Of a DNA stretch of 21,973 nt, positions 7,010-14,749 are shown piece by piece (positions within the stretch are counted from its first letter, which is position 1; each line of letters starts with the position of its first letter). Origin of the DNA: a virus; IMG/VR virus record IMGVR_UViG_3300013014_001691, positions 1 through 21,973 of that record; one strand, 5' to 3'. The position numbers and the translations under genes are program-made. Under the pieces are notes generated by a model. That model worked only from the letters and a program-made list of their open reading frames with translations. It made no database searches and was not told the origin of the DNA.

Positions 7010-7605
7010 ATTTAAATATTAATTTAGATGACGCAACATTAGTCAAAAATATACAAGAAAATAATGATGAAAACTCGCTTAAAATACTAGTAGACCGTCA
7101 TTCTCCGCTTTGCCATTCGTTGTATAAAAAATATACAGCTCCAATGGTAGCATCTGGTGTTTATGTTAAAGATGTAATAGACCAAAAAGATTATATTGTC
7201 TACAAATCAGCAATATCATTTGATCCATGTAAAAAATCAAAATTTTCTACTTGGCTATATAATCAAGTGAGATATCAATGTTTGAATTGTATGAACGAAA
7301 ACGGCCACTATATTACCCTTGAGGCAGATAAACTCAATTATTTAATAGAAAAGAATACTGTAATTCCAAAAGAATACAAAAATATAAATGAATATATTTC
7401 TAATATTATAGAATCTTGCTCAGATAAAAGAGTTAAAAAAATATTTAAGTTAAGATATTTAAGTGCTTCTAATAAAAAAATGGCTTGGAATAAGATAGCT
7501 AAAAAACTAAATATTAGCACCCAAACAGCTATTAATATACATAATAAGACCGTTAAATTATTAAAAAATAAAATACAAAGCAAAAATTCTTTTGACAAAA
7601 TATAA
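7006..7605 (+). CDS. Sigma-70 family RNA polymerase sigma factor (phage)
   Basis: The 199-residue protein has a sigma region 2 (about 8-98, including KFSTWLYNQVRYQCLN, the 2.3/2.4 helix) and a region 4 helix-turn-helix (about 140-190, KIFKLRYL...WNKIAKKLNISTQTAINIHNKTVKLL). Regions 1 and 3 are missing, as in compact ECF-like and phage sigma factors such as T4 gp55 relatives. It should redirect host RNA polymerase to phage middle or late promoters. The TGTAAT-type motifs in this window, which lack a -35, are the obvious candidate targets, but that link is inference. It overlaps the dNMP kinase gene by 4 bases, so it is made with the early nucleotide genes. Confidence 0.8.
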   Translation: MNLNINLDDATLVKNIQENNDENSLKILVDRHSPLCHSLYKKYTAPMVASGVYVKDVIDQKDYIVYKSAISFDPCKKSKFSTWLYNQVRYQCLNCMNENGHYITLEADKLNYLIEKNTVIPKEYKNINEYISNIIESCSDKRVKKIFKLRYLSASNKKMAWNKIAKKLNISTQTAINIHNKTVKLLKNKIQSKNSFDKI

Positions 7606-7620
7606 TAAAGGAGCTACAAT
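7592..7620 (+). promoter_or_regulatory. Sigma70-type promoter, leaderless geometry
   Basis: TTGACA (7592-7597), 17-base spacer, TACAAT (7615-7620), 6 bases, ATG at 7627. A Shine-Dalgarno-like AAGGAG sits inside the spacer at 7608-7613, 13 bases from the ATG. It would be present only on read-through mRNA from the upstream operon. Confidence 0.7.
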
Positions 7621-7626
7621 ACTAAA

Positions 7627-7962
7627 ATGAATAATACAAACACAAACACAAATACAAATACAGTCGCAAACAAAAATCAAAATGAGCTAGGTGCTCTCTG
7701 GAAAAAGAAGAGCAAAACAGGCTTGTCATTCCTATCAGGTTATATTAATGACCAAGACGGGCAAAGAACAGATATTGTCGTTTTTGCTAACAGCAAAAAA
7801 ACAAACGAAAGAGCTCCAGACTATAGGCTTTATATTTCAAAGCCTCTAGAAACTCAAAATAAAACTGCCTCTCTACCTGAAGTAAAGGAAAATACTGAAG
7901 CTAAAGTAACAAAAATTAAAAATCAACAGGTAGTTGAAGAGGATGAAGATGACATCCTATGA
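7627..7962 (+). CDS. SSB-like protein with acidic C-terminal tail
   Basis: The 111-residue product has a low-complexity (Asn-Thr)5 N-terminus, a compact beta-rich core at about 19-75 (ELGALWKKKSKTGLSFLSGYI...VVFANSKK...APDYRLYISKP), a charged linker, and a very acidic end, EEDEDDIL. The core pattern (WKK...YLSG...APDYRIY) resembles the DUF736-like small proteins of phages and plasmids, and an acidic tip after a flexible linker is a hallmark of bacterial and phage ssDNA-binding proteins. I infer a ssDNA-binding or replication-accessory role. It has its own strong leaderless-type promoter, which suits a protein needed in quantity, and overlaps the glycosyltransferase gene by 4 bases. Confidence 0.55.
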   Translation: MNNTNTNTNTNTVANKNQNELGALWKKKSKTGLSFLSGYINDQDGQRTDIVVFANSKKTNERAPDYRLYISKPLETQNKTASLPEVKENTEAKVTKIKNQQVVEEDEDDIL

Positions 7963-9044
7963 ATTTAGCGTTTAATTTGCCAGTAAATTCAGTAAGTTTT
8001 GGTCAAATATCTACACTCATTCTTAGAGAGCTTTTTGCTTCTAAGTTCAACGTCCCTATAATACCTATAGGTAATGTTGATTTATCTACGCAATCAGACT
8101 TGAATCAAGACTTTACTAAATGGTTGGAGGAATTGGTAAATTCTTCATTAGAGCAAATAGACAGAAAAAACAAAATATTCAAATTATGGCATTTAAATGG
8201 CTCGTTTGAAAGTTACTCTAACCAACAAGTCTTGCTTAGTTTTTACGAATTAGATCAACCAACAAAAGTAGAAATTAATACCATAAAAAACAATAATAAA
8301 GCTCTCTTTTCCTCGAAAGAGACAGTTGAAATTTTTAAAAATCTTGGATGCAAAAATGTAGAATATATTCCATTAGCATTTGATAAATATAATTTCAATA
8401 CGACAGATAAATCTTATTTTACAGATGATAGGATAGTTTTTAACTTAGTAGGTAAATTGGAAAAAAGAAAGCATCATTTAAAATTAATAGATCTTTGGGC
8501 TAAAAAATTTGGTAATAATAAAAAATACGCTTTACAATGTTGTATTTTTAATCCATTTATGAAGCCAGAAGATCAAAATAATCTTATATCTCAAGCCTTA
8601 CAAGGTAAAAGTTATTTCAATATAAATTTTCTGCCTTTTATGGGACAAAATAAAATATATAATGATTTTTTAAATAGCGGTAACATTATATTAGGTATGA
8701 GTGGAGGGGAGGGCTGGGGTTTACCAGAATTTCATTCTGTAGCGATGGGTAAACACGCAGTAGTAATGAATGCCCACGGATATAAATCTTGGGCAAATGA
8801 AGATAATTGTACGCTAGTTGAACCCAACTCAAAAATGGAAGCCTATGACGGTATATTTTTTCATAAAGGTGCACCATATAATCAAGGTAATATATATGAT
8901 TTTGATGGAAGCGATTTCATATCTGCTTGCGAGGTAGCTATTAAAAAAACAGAAACTCAAAAATTAAATCAACAAGGCCTTGCTCTTCAAAAAGAATTCT
9001 CTTCTGAAAAATTTTTACAGAATATATTAACTCATTTGAAGTAA
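7959..9044 (+). CDS. Glycosyltransferase, GT4-like
   Basis: The 361-residue protein has two Rossmann-like halves. The second half contains VGKLEKRKHHLKLIDLWAKKF (the GxxxxRK segment after the hinge) and the donor-binding GGEGWGLPEFHSVAMGKHAV, a good match to the E-x7-E region of GT4 retaining glycosyltransferases. It transfers a sugar from a nucleotide-sugar donor. In phages such enzymes modify DNA bases, virion proteins or host surface glycans, and the sequence does not show which. It lies between the SSB-like gene (4-base overlap) and the small gene at 9045, whose ATG follows its stop directly. No membrane segment is seen. Confidence 0.8.
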   Translation: MNLAFNLPVNSVSFGQISTLILRELFASKFNVPIIPIGNVDLSTQSDLNQDFTKWLEELVNSSLEQIDRKNKIFKLWHLNGSFESYSNQQVLLSFYELDQPTKVEINTIKNNNKALFSSKETVEIFKNLGCKNVEYIPLAFDKYNFNTTDKSYFTDDRIVFNLVGKLEKRKHHLKLIDLWAKKFGNNKKYALQCCIFNPFMKPEDQNNLISQALQGKSYFNINFLPFMGQNKIYNDFLNSGNIILGMSGGEGWGLPEFHSVAMGKHAVVMNAHGYKSWANEDNCTLVEPNSKMEAYDGIFFHKGAPYNQGNIYDFDGSDFISACEVAIKKTETQKLNQQGLALQKEFSSEKFLQNILTHLK

Positions 9045-9395
9045 ATGCCTTTCTATACTTATATAAACCCAGACACAGAAGAAATGATTGATATATCTCA
9101 ATCTATAAATGAAAACCATGTCTATATTGATAAAAATGGCTTAGAGTGGAGGAGAGTTTTTACTGTTCCAGAGGTAAATACTCATGGAACCTTAAAAGCT
9201 GACGCAACAGAAAAACAATTCTCAGAATATACTAGAAATCAAAAAGGCTCTATGGGCGATCTTTATGATAGGAGCGCAGAGCTTTCAGAGAAAAGAAAAA
9301 AAATATACGGAAAAGATCCAGTAAAGAAAAAATATTTTAATGACTGGTCTAAAAAAAGAAAAGGCAAAGTACACCCCAAAAGTCATTTAGAGTAA
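9045..9395 (+). CDS. Small FmdB-like phage protein, 116 aa
   Basis: The N-terminus MPFYTYINPDTEEMIDISQ and the following WRRVFTVPEV have the layout of FmdB-type zinc-ribbon proteins (MPxYxYxCxxC...), as found in many phages, but all zinc cysteines are absent: the protein has none. The C-terminal half is strongly basic (SEKRKKIYGKDPVKKKYFNDWSKKRKGK is a long Lys-rich run, split here only to describe it). The ATG follows the glycosyltransferase stop with no gap, implying re-initiation. DNA, RNA or protein binding is plausible; the role is unknown. Confidence 0.6.
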   Translation: MPFYTYINPDTEEMIDISQSINENHVYIDKNGLEWRRVFTVPEVNTHGTLKADATEKQFSEYTRNQKGSMGDLYDRSAELSEKRKKIYGKDPVKKKYFNDWSKKRKGKVHPKSHLE

Positions 9396-9472
9396 ATTGT
9401 TTATAACATTTTATATTTCTCTTTCTTTATCACTAAAAAAGATGTAATATAGAGTCTAATCAACTCTATAAA
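9396..9472 (+). promoter_or_regulatory. nrdA leader with promoter-like motif and start-site hairpin
   Basis: The 77-base gap contains GATGTAATAT (9441-9450), related to the TGTAAT motifs elsewhere. It overlaps an 8-bp perfect inverted repeat: TATAGAGT (9448-9455), 7-base loop, ACTCTATA (9463-9470), ending 2 bases before the nrdA ATG. No Shine-Dalgarno sequence is visible. It could be an operator or a hairpin controlling translation of nrdA. Confidence 0.5.
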
Positions 9473-11719
9473 ATGAACGTTAAAAAAAGAAATAATACTA
9501 CTGAAAAATTTGATATAGAAAAAATTAACAAAGTTATTAATTGGGCTATAGATGGGTACGCTGGAGTAAGTTTAACTGATATAGAAATTAACGCTAAGAT
9601 CAATATAACTGATGGCGTTCACACAAAAGAAATTCATAGTTTATTAATTGAAAGTGCAGCTAACTTAATCTCTATAGAAAAACCAAATTATCAATACGTT
9701 GCGGCTAGACTACTCAATTATCAATTAAGAAAAGATGTTTGGAAGGGTAAGCATGCCCCAAGGCTTTCTGAATTTATAAATAATGGTTTAAAAAATAAAA
9801 TATACGATCCTATCATCCTAGAAAAATATACAGAAGATGAAATAAATAAACTAGGAGAGATCATAGACCACGAAAGAGATTTTATTTTTACATATGCTGG
9901 TATAAAACAATTATGCGATAAATATTTAATAAAAAATAGAACTACTCAACAGATTTATGAAACTCCGCAATTCGCTTATATATTAATTTCTGCCTATGCA
10001 TTTATTAATTACCCAACTGAAACTAGGCTAGTTTATGTTAGAAAATTTTATGATGCTATCAGTAAACATAAAATAAATTTACCAACACCAGTTATGGCAG
10101 GAGTAAGAACATCTAGTAAAAATTACGCAAGCTGTTGTTTAATTGGCGTAGATGATACAAGAGAAAGTATTACTGCTAGTGCGACAGCAGTTAGTATGGC
10201 TACAGCAAATAGATGCGGTATCGGAATTGATGTTAGCAAAATTAGAGCCATTGGCGCACCAATTAAAAACGGCGAAGTTGTTCATACAGGTTTAATCCCA
10301 TTCTTAAAAATTTATGAGAGTAGCGTAAAAGCTTGGCAACAAAACGGTTTAAGAGGAGGAAGTGCAACTTGCAATATTCAATGGTGGCATTACGAAATTG
10401 AAGATATCATAGTATTGAAAAACAACGCTGGAACAGACGATAATCGTGTTCGTAAACTTGACTATACAGTTGGTATGAGTAAATTATTTTATGATAGGGT
10501 TTTGAAAGATGAAGATATTATGCTATTTAATACCGCCGAAGTACCAGAACTTTATGAGGCTTGGGGAACAAAGGATTTTGATAAGGTTTATAAAGAGTGC
10601 GAATCTAAGAAACTCAAAATTAAAAAGAAAATTTCTGCTCGTAAATTATTCTCTCTTATAATAAAAGAAAGAGTTGAAACTGGAAGAATTTATATTCTAA
10701 ATGTAGATCATGCTAATAATCATGGAGCATGGTCTGATAAAGTTACCATGAGCAATCTTTGCACAGAAGTTATTCATCCCACAATCCCACTTAATGATTA
10801 CCACGATAAAGACGCAGAAATTGGGATGTGTATTCTTTCAGCGGTTAATATGTTAGAAATAAAAAATTGGCAGGATTTAGAAAAAGTTTGCGATCTTATC
10901 GTAAGATTCCTTGAAGAAATTATAGATATTCAAGATTATTTTAATTTCGCAGCAGAAAATTTTGCAAAAAAGCGCAGAAGCCTTGGTGTTGGAATTACCA
11001 ATCTCGCAGCTTTTCTTGCTAAAAATGAATTAAAATATAATTCAGATAAGTCTCTTTCAATAATAGATGAATGGATGGAGCATTTTCAATATTATCTTTT
11101 AAAGAGTAGCTGTCAACTATCTAAAGAAAAAGGTAGATGCGAAAAGTTTGAAAAGACGAAGTACTCTAAAGGCATCCTGCCAATAGATACATATAAAGAT
11201 AAAGTAGACGAATTAGTTAAAAGAAAACTATCACTTGATTGGGAGAAACTAAGGAAAGATATTAAAGAATTTGGATTAAGACACTCTACATTATCTTCTT
11301 GCATGCCTTGTGAGAGTAGCTCTGTGATTCAATCATCCACAAATGGCGTTGAACCTATTCGTAGCCTTATCACTTATAAGACAAGTAAAATGGGTAAACT
11401 TCCAGTTATGGTTCCAGGAATTGGAAAATATGACCATAACTATGAATTAGCTTTTGATTTTAAAGACAATTTAGGTTTATTAAAAGTCAATGCAGTAATT
11501 CAAAAATATATTGATATGGCTATTTCTACTAATGTATACTATAATTATAGTCACTATGATAATCATATATTACCAGATAGTAAAGTTATGAAAGAAATAA
11601 TGTATGCTTATAGTCTTGGATTAATTAGTTTGTATTATAATAATACAGATGATGGAGATAAAGAACAATCTATGACACAAAAAGAAGATGACTGCTCAAG
11701 TGGGGCGTGTAAACTATAA
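9473..11719 (+). CDS. nrdA: Ribonucleoside-diphosphate reductase, large (alpha) subunit, class Ia
   Basis: The 748-residue enzyme reduces NDPs to dNDPs together with NrdB. An N-terminal ATP-cone (about 1-90) suggests allosteric activity control. Catalytic features are in place: Cys221 (YASCC; Cys225 of E. coli), Asn428/Cys430/Glu432 (NLCTE), Cys453 (GMCILS, Cys462 of E. coli), the radical-transfer pair Tyr689-Tyr690, and the redox tail CSSGACKL with Cys741 and Cys746. Length is close to E. coli NrdA (761). It is separated from nrdB by an FkbM methyltransferase gene. A hairpin and TGTAAT motif precede it, and no Shine-Dalgarno is seen. Confidence 0.95.
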   Translation: MNVKKRNNTTEKFDIEKINKVINWAIDGYAGVSLTDIEINAKINITDGVHTKEIHSLLIESAANLISIEKPNYQYVAARLLNYQLRKDVWKGKHAPRLSEFINNGLKNKIYDPIILEKYTEDEINKLGEIIDHERDFIFTYAGIKQLCDKYLIKNRTTQQIYETPQFAYILISAYAFINYPTETRLVYVRKFYDAISKHKINLPTPVMAGVRTSSKNYASCCLIGVDDTRESITASATAVSMATANRCGIGIDVSKIRAIGAPIKNGEVVHTGLIPFLKIYESSVKAWQQNGLRGGSATCNIQWWHYEIEDIIVLKNNAGTDDNRVRKLDYTVGMSKLFYDRVLKDEDIMLFNTAEVPELYEAWGTKDFDKVYKECESKKLKIKKKISARKLFSLIIKERVETGRIYILNVDHANNHGAWSDKVTMSNLCTEVIHPTIPLNDYHDKDAEIGMCILSAVNMLEIKNWQDLEKVCDLIVRFLEEIIDIQDYFNFAAENFAKKRRSLGVGITNLAAFLAKNELKYNSDKSLSIIDEWMEHFQYYLLKSSCQLSKEKGRCEKFEKTKYSKGILPIDTYKDKVDELVKRKLSLDWEKLRKDIKEFGLRHSTLSSCMPCESSSVIQSSTNGVEPIRSLITYKTSKMGKLPVMVPGIGKYDHNYELAFDFKDNLGLLKVNAVIQKYIDMAISTNVYYNYSHYDNHILPDSKVMKEIMYAYSLGLISLYYNNTDDGDKEQSMTQKEDDCSSGACKL
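11707..11716 (+). promoter_or_regulatory. TGTAAA motif at nrdA end
   Basis: GTGTAAACTA is identical to 14751-14760. It lies 8 bases before the FkbM ATG but also encodes the conserved nrdA C-terminus, so its presence may be coding constraint. Confidence 0.2.
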
Positions 11720-11724
11720 ATTAT

Positions 11725-12291
11725 ATGTATAATTATCAATCTCAATTTTGCCAAGATATTTGGGTAGACAATGTTTTAAACAAGATAAACAACGGATATT
11801 TCGTAGACTTAGGAGCACATGAATCTGAACACATAAGCAATTCTTATTTCTTCGAAAAAGAAAGAAATTGGAAAGGTTTAGCGGTAGAAATAGATCCAAA
11901 ATGGAAGCACCAATGGATAGAGAATAGACCAAGCACAGTTTTTATATCCGAAGACGCTACAATTATAGATTATAATACTGTTTTAAAAGAAAATAATTTT
12001 CCACAACAAATTGATTACCTATCAATCGATTTAGAACCTCCAACAGTCACATTAAAAGCTTTATATAAAATAATACAAACAGATTTTATATTTAAAACGA
12101 TAACCTTCGAAACTGATTATTATAGAGAAAAAACGACTAGAGAACCTTCTAGAGAATTTTTAAAAAATAATGGCTATATCCTAATTAAAGATGTTGGTTC
12201 TAATGGATCTTCTGTAGATGATTTTTATATTCATAATTCAATATATAATTCATCATTTTGCGATTTTAAAACAGAATGGGATATGAGTTAA
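11725..12291 (+). CDS. FkbM-family methyltransferase inserted between nrdA and nrdB
   Basis: The 188-residue product opens with YNYQSQFCQDIWVDNVL, and GYFVDLGAHES is the SAM-binding motif I. AVEIDP (motif II-like) and DYLSIDLEPPTVTLKAL (the IDLEG-type motif IV region of FkbM proteins) follow. These enzymes use S-adenosylmethionine for O-methylation, often of sugars; the real substrate here is unknown. It begins 5 bases after nrdA and ends 3 bases before nrdB, so it is co-transcribed with RNR. The motif GTGTAAACTA (11707-11716), shared with 14751, overlaps the nrdA stop just upstream, but there it also encodes the conserved NrdA tail. Confidence 0.75.
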   Translation: MYNYQSQFCQDIWVDNVLNKINNGYFVDLGAHESEHISNSYFFEKERNWKGLAVEIDPKWKHQWIENRPSTVFISEDATIIDYNTVLKENNFPQQIDYLSIDLEPPTVTLKALYKIIQTDFIFKTITFETDYYREKTTREPSREFLKNNGYILIKDVGSNGSSVDDFYIHNSIYNSSFCDFKTEWDMS

Positions 12292-12294
12292 TAA

Positions 12295-13359
12295 ATGAAA
12301 ACAGTTTTAAATTTTAAAAATATAGATTTTACTAAACAACCATTGTTTCTTGGCGAAGATTTAAATTTACAAAGATACGACAGGTTTAAGTATCCAATAT
12401 TTTTTGAGCTATTTAAAAAGCAAAACGAAAACTTCTGGTGGCCTCATGAAATAGCGCTAGGAAAAGATAGAAGCGATTATAAAAACTTAACTGATACAGA
12501 AAGATTTGTATTTGATAGTAATTTAAGATTTCAAACTCTTGGAGATAGTATGCTTTCTAGAAGCATACATTCTCTCAAAGACTATGTTACTAATCCAGAA
12601 CTTGAAATATGTATGAATACTTGGGCTCAATTTGAAGGTATTCATTCTTACTCTTATTCTTATCTTTTGAATAATGTTCATCCAGATCCTACAAAATTTT
12701 TTGATAGCATCATGGAAGATAAAGAAATAACAAGTCGCGCTCAATTGATTAGAGATAATTTTGATAAAATTCTTGGTAGCGATGAAAAGAAAGACCCTAA
12801 ACAAAAGATTTTTGATGCTCTTCTTTCTATTAATGTAATGGAAGGACTTGTATTTTACGTTTCCTTTGCTTGTTCTTTCTATTTTGGATATCGTGGAAAG
12901 ATGGAAGGGAACTCTAAGATTATCAAATTCATCCAAAGAGACGAGGCGCTTCATTTCGCGGTATCTCAAAACCTAATGAAAATATTAAGGGACGAAGACA
13001 AAGAAGGTTTTACCTCTCTTGTAAAGAAAAATGAAGATAAGATATATGCTTTCTATGAACAAGCAGCAAAGAACGAAAGTGAATGGTCTAAGTATCTCTT
13101 TAGTAATGGCAGTTTACTTGGATTAAATGCTGACGTTTTAGACGGCTACTCCAAGTGGCTTTGCGACAGTAGATTAAGAAGCTTAGGGTATAAGAAGATA
13201 TTCAATCAAAAAGACAATCCTATTGCTGGATGGCATGATAGCTATTTGGACAGTAGTAAAGTACAAGTTGCGCCACAAGAGACTGAGATATCTAGCTACA
13301 AAGTGGGCGCAAGGAAAACGGACATTGAAGATAAAGATTTCTCTGATTTAAAACTATAA
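12295..13359 (+). CDS. nrdB: Ribonucleoside-diphosphate reductase, small (beta) subunit, class Ia
   Basis: The 354-residue di-iron protein carries the tyrosyl radical for NrdA. Metal ligands match E. coli NrdB: Asp84, Glu114 and His117 (FEGIHS), Glu183 (MEGLVFYVSF), and Glu217/His220 (RDEALH); an expected Glu between them lies in MEGN (Glu204) and may instead be structural. The radical tyrosine is Tyr121 (HSYSY), so this is class Ia/b and not the tyrosine-less Ic type. The C-terminus (VQVAPQE.EISSY.VG...LKL) strongly resembles gammaproteobacterial NrdB. There are 3 bases between the FkbM stop and this ATG. Confidence 0.94.
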   Translation: MKTVLNFKNIDFTKQPLFLGEDLNLQRYDRFKYPIFFELFKKQNENFWWPHEIALGKDRSDYKNLTDTERFVFDSNLRFQTLGDSMLSRSIHSLKDYVTNPELEICMNTWAQFEGIHSYSYSYLLNNVHPDPTKFFDSIMEDKEITSRAQLIRDNFDKILGSDEKKDPKQKIFDALLSINVMEGLVFYVSFACSFYFGYRGKMEGNSKIIKFIQRDEALHFAVSQNLMKILRDEDKEGFTSLVKKNEDKIYAFYEQAAKNESEWSKYLFSNGSLLGLNADVLDGYSKWLCDSRLRSLGYKKIFNQKDNPIAGWHDSYLDSSKVQVAPQETEISSYKVGARKTDIEDKDFSDLKL

Positions 13360-13370
13360 TAGATAAGAAA

Positions 13371-13385
13371 AAGTGTAATTATCTA
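13371..13385 (+). promoter_or_regulatory. Candidate late-type promoter, identical to that at 3015
   Basis: AAGTGTAATTATCTA again, here 1 base before the GTG start at 13387. TGTAAT (13374-13379) ends 7 bases before the start codon. No TTGACA-like -35 is found 15-19 bases upstream. Confidence 0.5.
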
Positions 13386-13386
13386 T

Positions 13387-13716
13387 GTGAACTTAGATAT
13401 TACAATTATATTCAATTTAGTCTTAGGAGCACTTTCTTTTTTAGGGGGATGGCTATTCACCAGAGTATTCTCTCTTTTCGACAAACAAGAAACTCTGATG
13501 AAAGATATAAATGATAAAACGTTTAGTGACTTTATTACTTTAAGAAGAGAACTAGAATTAGAGTCTAGAAAACATCAACAAGAATTAGCTGACCTAGCAT
13601 TGAAAGTTAGCGTAACATACATGACTAAAGAATCTTTTGAAACATACTTTAATAGAATAGAAGACAAATTAGATCGAAATTTTGATATAATACAAGAGCA
13701 CTTGTCAAAAAAATAA
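13387..13716 (+). CDS. Small membrane-anchored coiled-coil protein, 109 aa
   Basis: A single N-terminal membrane segment (about residues 4-27, IIFNLVLGALSFLGGWLF) is followed by an amphipathic, charged, coiled-coil-like region (about 30-105) ending in KK. Small phage proteins of this layout are common and some act in lysis or virion assembly, but nothing specific is visible. The start is GTG: the ATG two bases upstream is followed immediately by TGA. The candidate late promoter abuts the start. It is followed, after 39 bases with a separate promoter, by the PurA-like gene, so the two are probably expressed at different times. Confidence 0.65.
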   Translation: MNLDITIIFNLVLGALSFLGGWLFTRVFSLFDKQETLMKDINDKTFSDFITLRRELELESRKHQQELADLALKVSVTYMTKESFETYFNRIEDKLDRNFDIIQEHLSKK

Positions 13717-13718
13717 TC

Positions 13719-13747
13719 TTTACTTTACTTTAGGATATTGGTATAAT
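13719..13747 (+). promoter_or_regulatory. Sigma70-type promoter with extended -10
   Basis: TTTACT (13719-13724), 17-base spacer, TATAAT (13742-13747) preceded by TGG (extended -10). The ATG at 13756 is 8 bases after the -10, giving a leader of about 0-2 bases. Confidence 0.6.
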
Positions 13748-13755
13748 TTTAACTG

Positions 13756-14748
13756 ATGGTAAATTATGTGGATATTATATTCGGGTTAGCTTGGGGTGAT
13801 GAAGGTAAGGGCAAAATTAGTAATGCAATTAGCAAAAATTATGATATGGTGTGCCGTTGGAATGGTGGACCAAATGCTGGTCATACAGTATACTTAGGCG
13901 ATAAAAAATATAAAACACATCTTATTCCTTGTGGGGTTTTTCAAAATAAACTTAGCGTCATTGGTCCAAATTGCGTTATTAATATTGATAAATTTTATGA
14001 TGAAATAGATTATCTTAAAAAAGAAGGATTTGATACATCATTAATTAAAGTAAGTCCAAGAGCTCATGTGATAACAGAAAGACACATTCAATATGATCTT
14101 AAATATTTAAAACCTAAGCTTGGAACAACTGGCCAAGGTATTGCTCCTTGTTATGCTGACAAAGCATTAAGGGTTGGTAAACTTGCGAAAGATTATTTAG
14201 ATAAACAATATCTTTGGAATGGTGAATTGCATGGAAATATACTTTGTGAAGGTGCTCAAAGTTTTTGGTTAGATTTAAATTATGGAGATTACCCTTATGT
14301 TACAAGTAGCGAAACATTACCATATTCAGCTTGTTCTCTTGGTTTTTCTCCAAAAAAAATTAGAGATATTATTGGCGTAGCAAAAATTTATGATACTAAA
14401 AGTGGAGTAGACCCTATATTTCCAGAATTATTATGGCAAGATGAAGATCTTAACAAAATTATAGAGCTTGGAAAAGAATTCGGTTCTACTACTGGTAGAA
14501 AAAGAATAGTTAATTGGTTAAGATTGAATCATTTAAAACAAGCAATTAAAATTTCTGGTACAAATAAATTAATTATAAACAAATGTGATATTTTAGAAAG
14601 CATTAATAAATATAAAATTATTACAGATGATGAAAAAGGACCAAGTCATATTAACTTTAATGATTTTGATAACATGAAAGAATACATAACAAATGAACTT
14701 AAAGAATATTGCGAAGTTACTTTTTCTGGAAATAAATCTTTCATTTAG
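13756..14748 (+). CDS. Adenylosuccinate synthetase, short PurA/PurZ-superfamily form
   Basis: The 330-residue protein is about 100 residues shorter than bacterial PurA and near the size of archaeal PurA and phage PurZ. Motifs: WGDEGKGK (13-20), NAGHT with His43, GTTGQGIAPCYADK (123-136), EGAQSFWLDL (165-174), YPYVTSS, FGSTTGRKR with Arg248, and NKCD (275-278). PurA joins IMP and aspartate using GTP to give adenylosuccinate; PurZ does the same with dGMP on the way to 2-aminoadenine DNA. The catalytic Asp (Asp15, Asp13 of E. coli) is present, whereas published PurZ enzymes, as I recall, replace it; NKCD also favours GTP. So an IMP-using enzyme is more likely. It has its own promoter. Confidence 0.85.
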   Translation: MVNYVDIIFGLAWGDEGKGKISNAISKNYDMVCRWNGGPNAGHTVYLGDKKYKTHLIPCGVFQNKLSVIGPNCVINIDKFYDEIDYLKKEGFDTSLIKVSPRAHVITERHIQYDLKYLKPKLGTTGQGIAPCYADKALRVGKLAKDYLDKQYLWNGELHGNILCEGAQSFWLDLNYGDYPYVTSSETLPYSACSLGFSPKKIRDIIGVAKIYDTKSGVDPIFPELLWQDEDLNKIIELGKEFGSTTGRKRIVNWLRLNHLKQAIKISGTNKLIINKCDILESINKYKIITDDEKGPSHINFNDFDNMKEYITNELKEYCEVTFSGNKSFI

Positions 14749-14749
14749 T

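Noticed and set aside
7608-7613. AAGGAG as the ribosome-binding site of the SSB-like gene
   Set aside because: It is 13 bases from the ATG, too far for efficient use, and lies in the promoter spacer, so it is absent from mRNA started there.
9448-9470. NrdR box upstream of nrdA
   Set aside because: The inverted repeat lacks the NrdR consensus and only one copy is present, while NrdR sites are paired.
12523-12969. Long minus-strand open frame inside nrdB
   Set aside because: It is antisense to highly conserved nrdB codons, has no start signal and matches no family; it is a shadow.
13385-13390. ATG start for the gene at 13387
   Set aside because: The ATG at 13385 is followed directly by TGA in its frame, so GTG at 13387 is the only usable start nearby.
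13756-14748. Firm PurZ (2-aminoadenine DNA pathway) call
   Set aside because: The catalytic Asp and the NKxD-like GTP-site residues of PurA are present, and no DatZ, MazZ or DpoZ is in the window.
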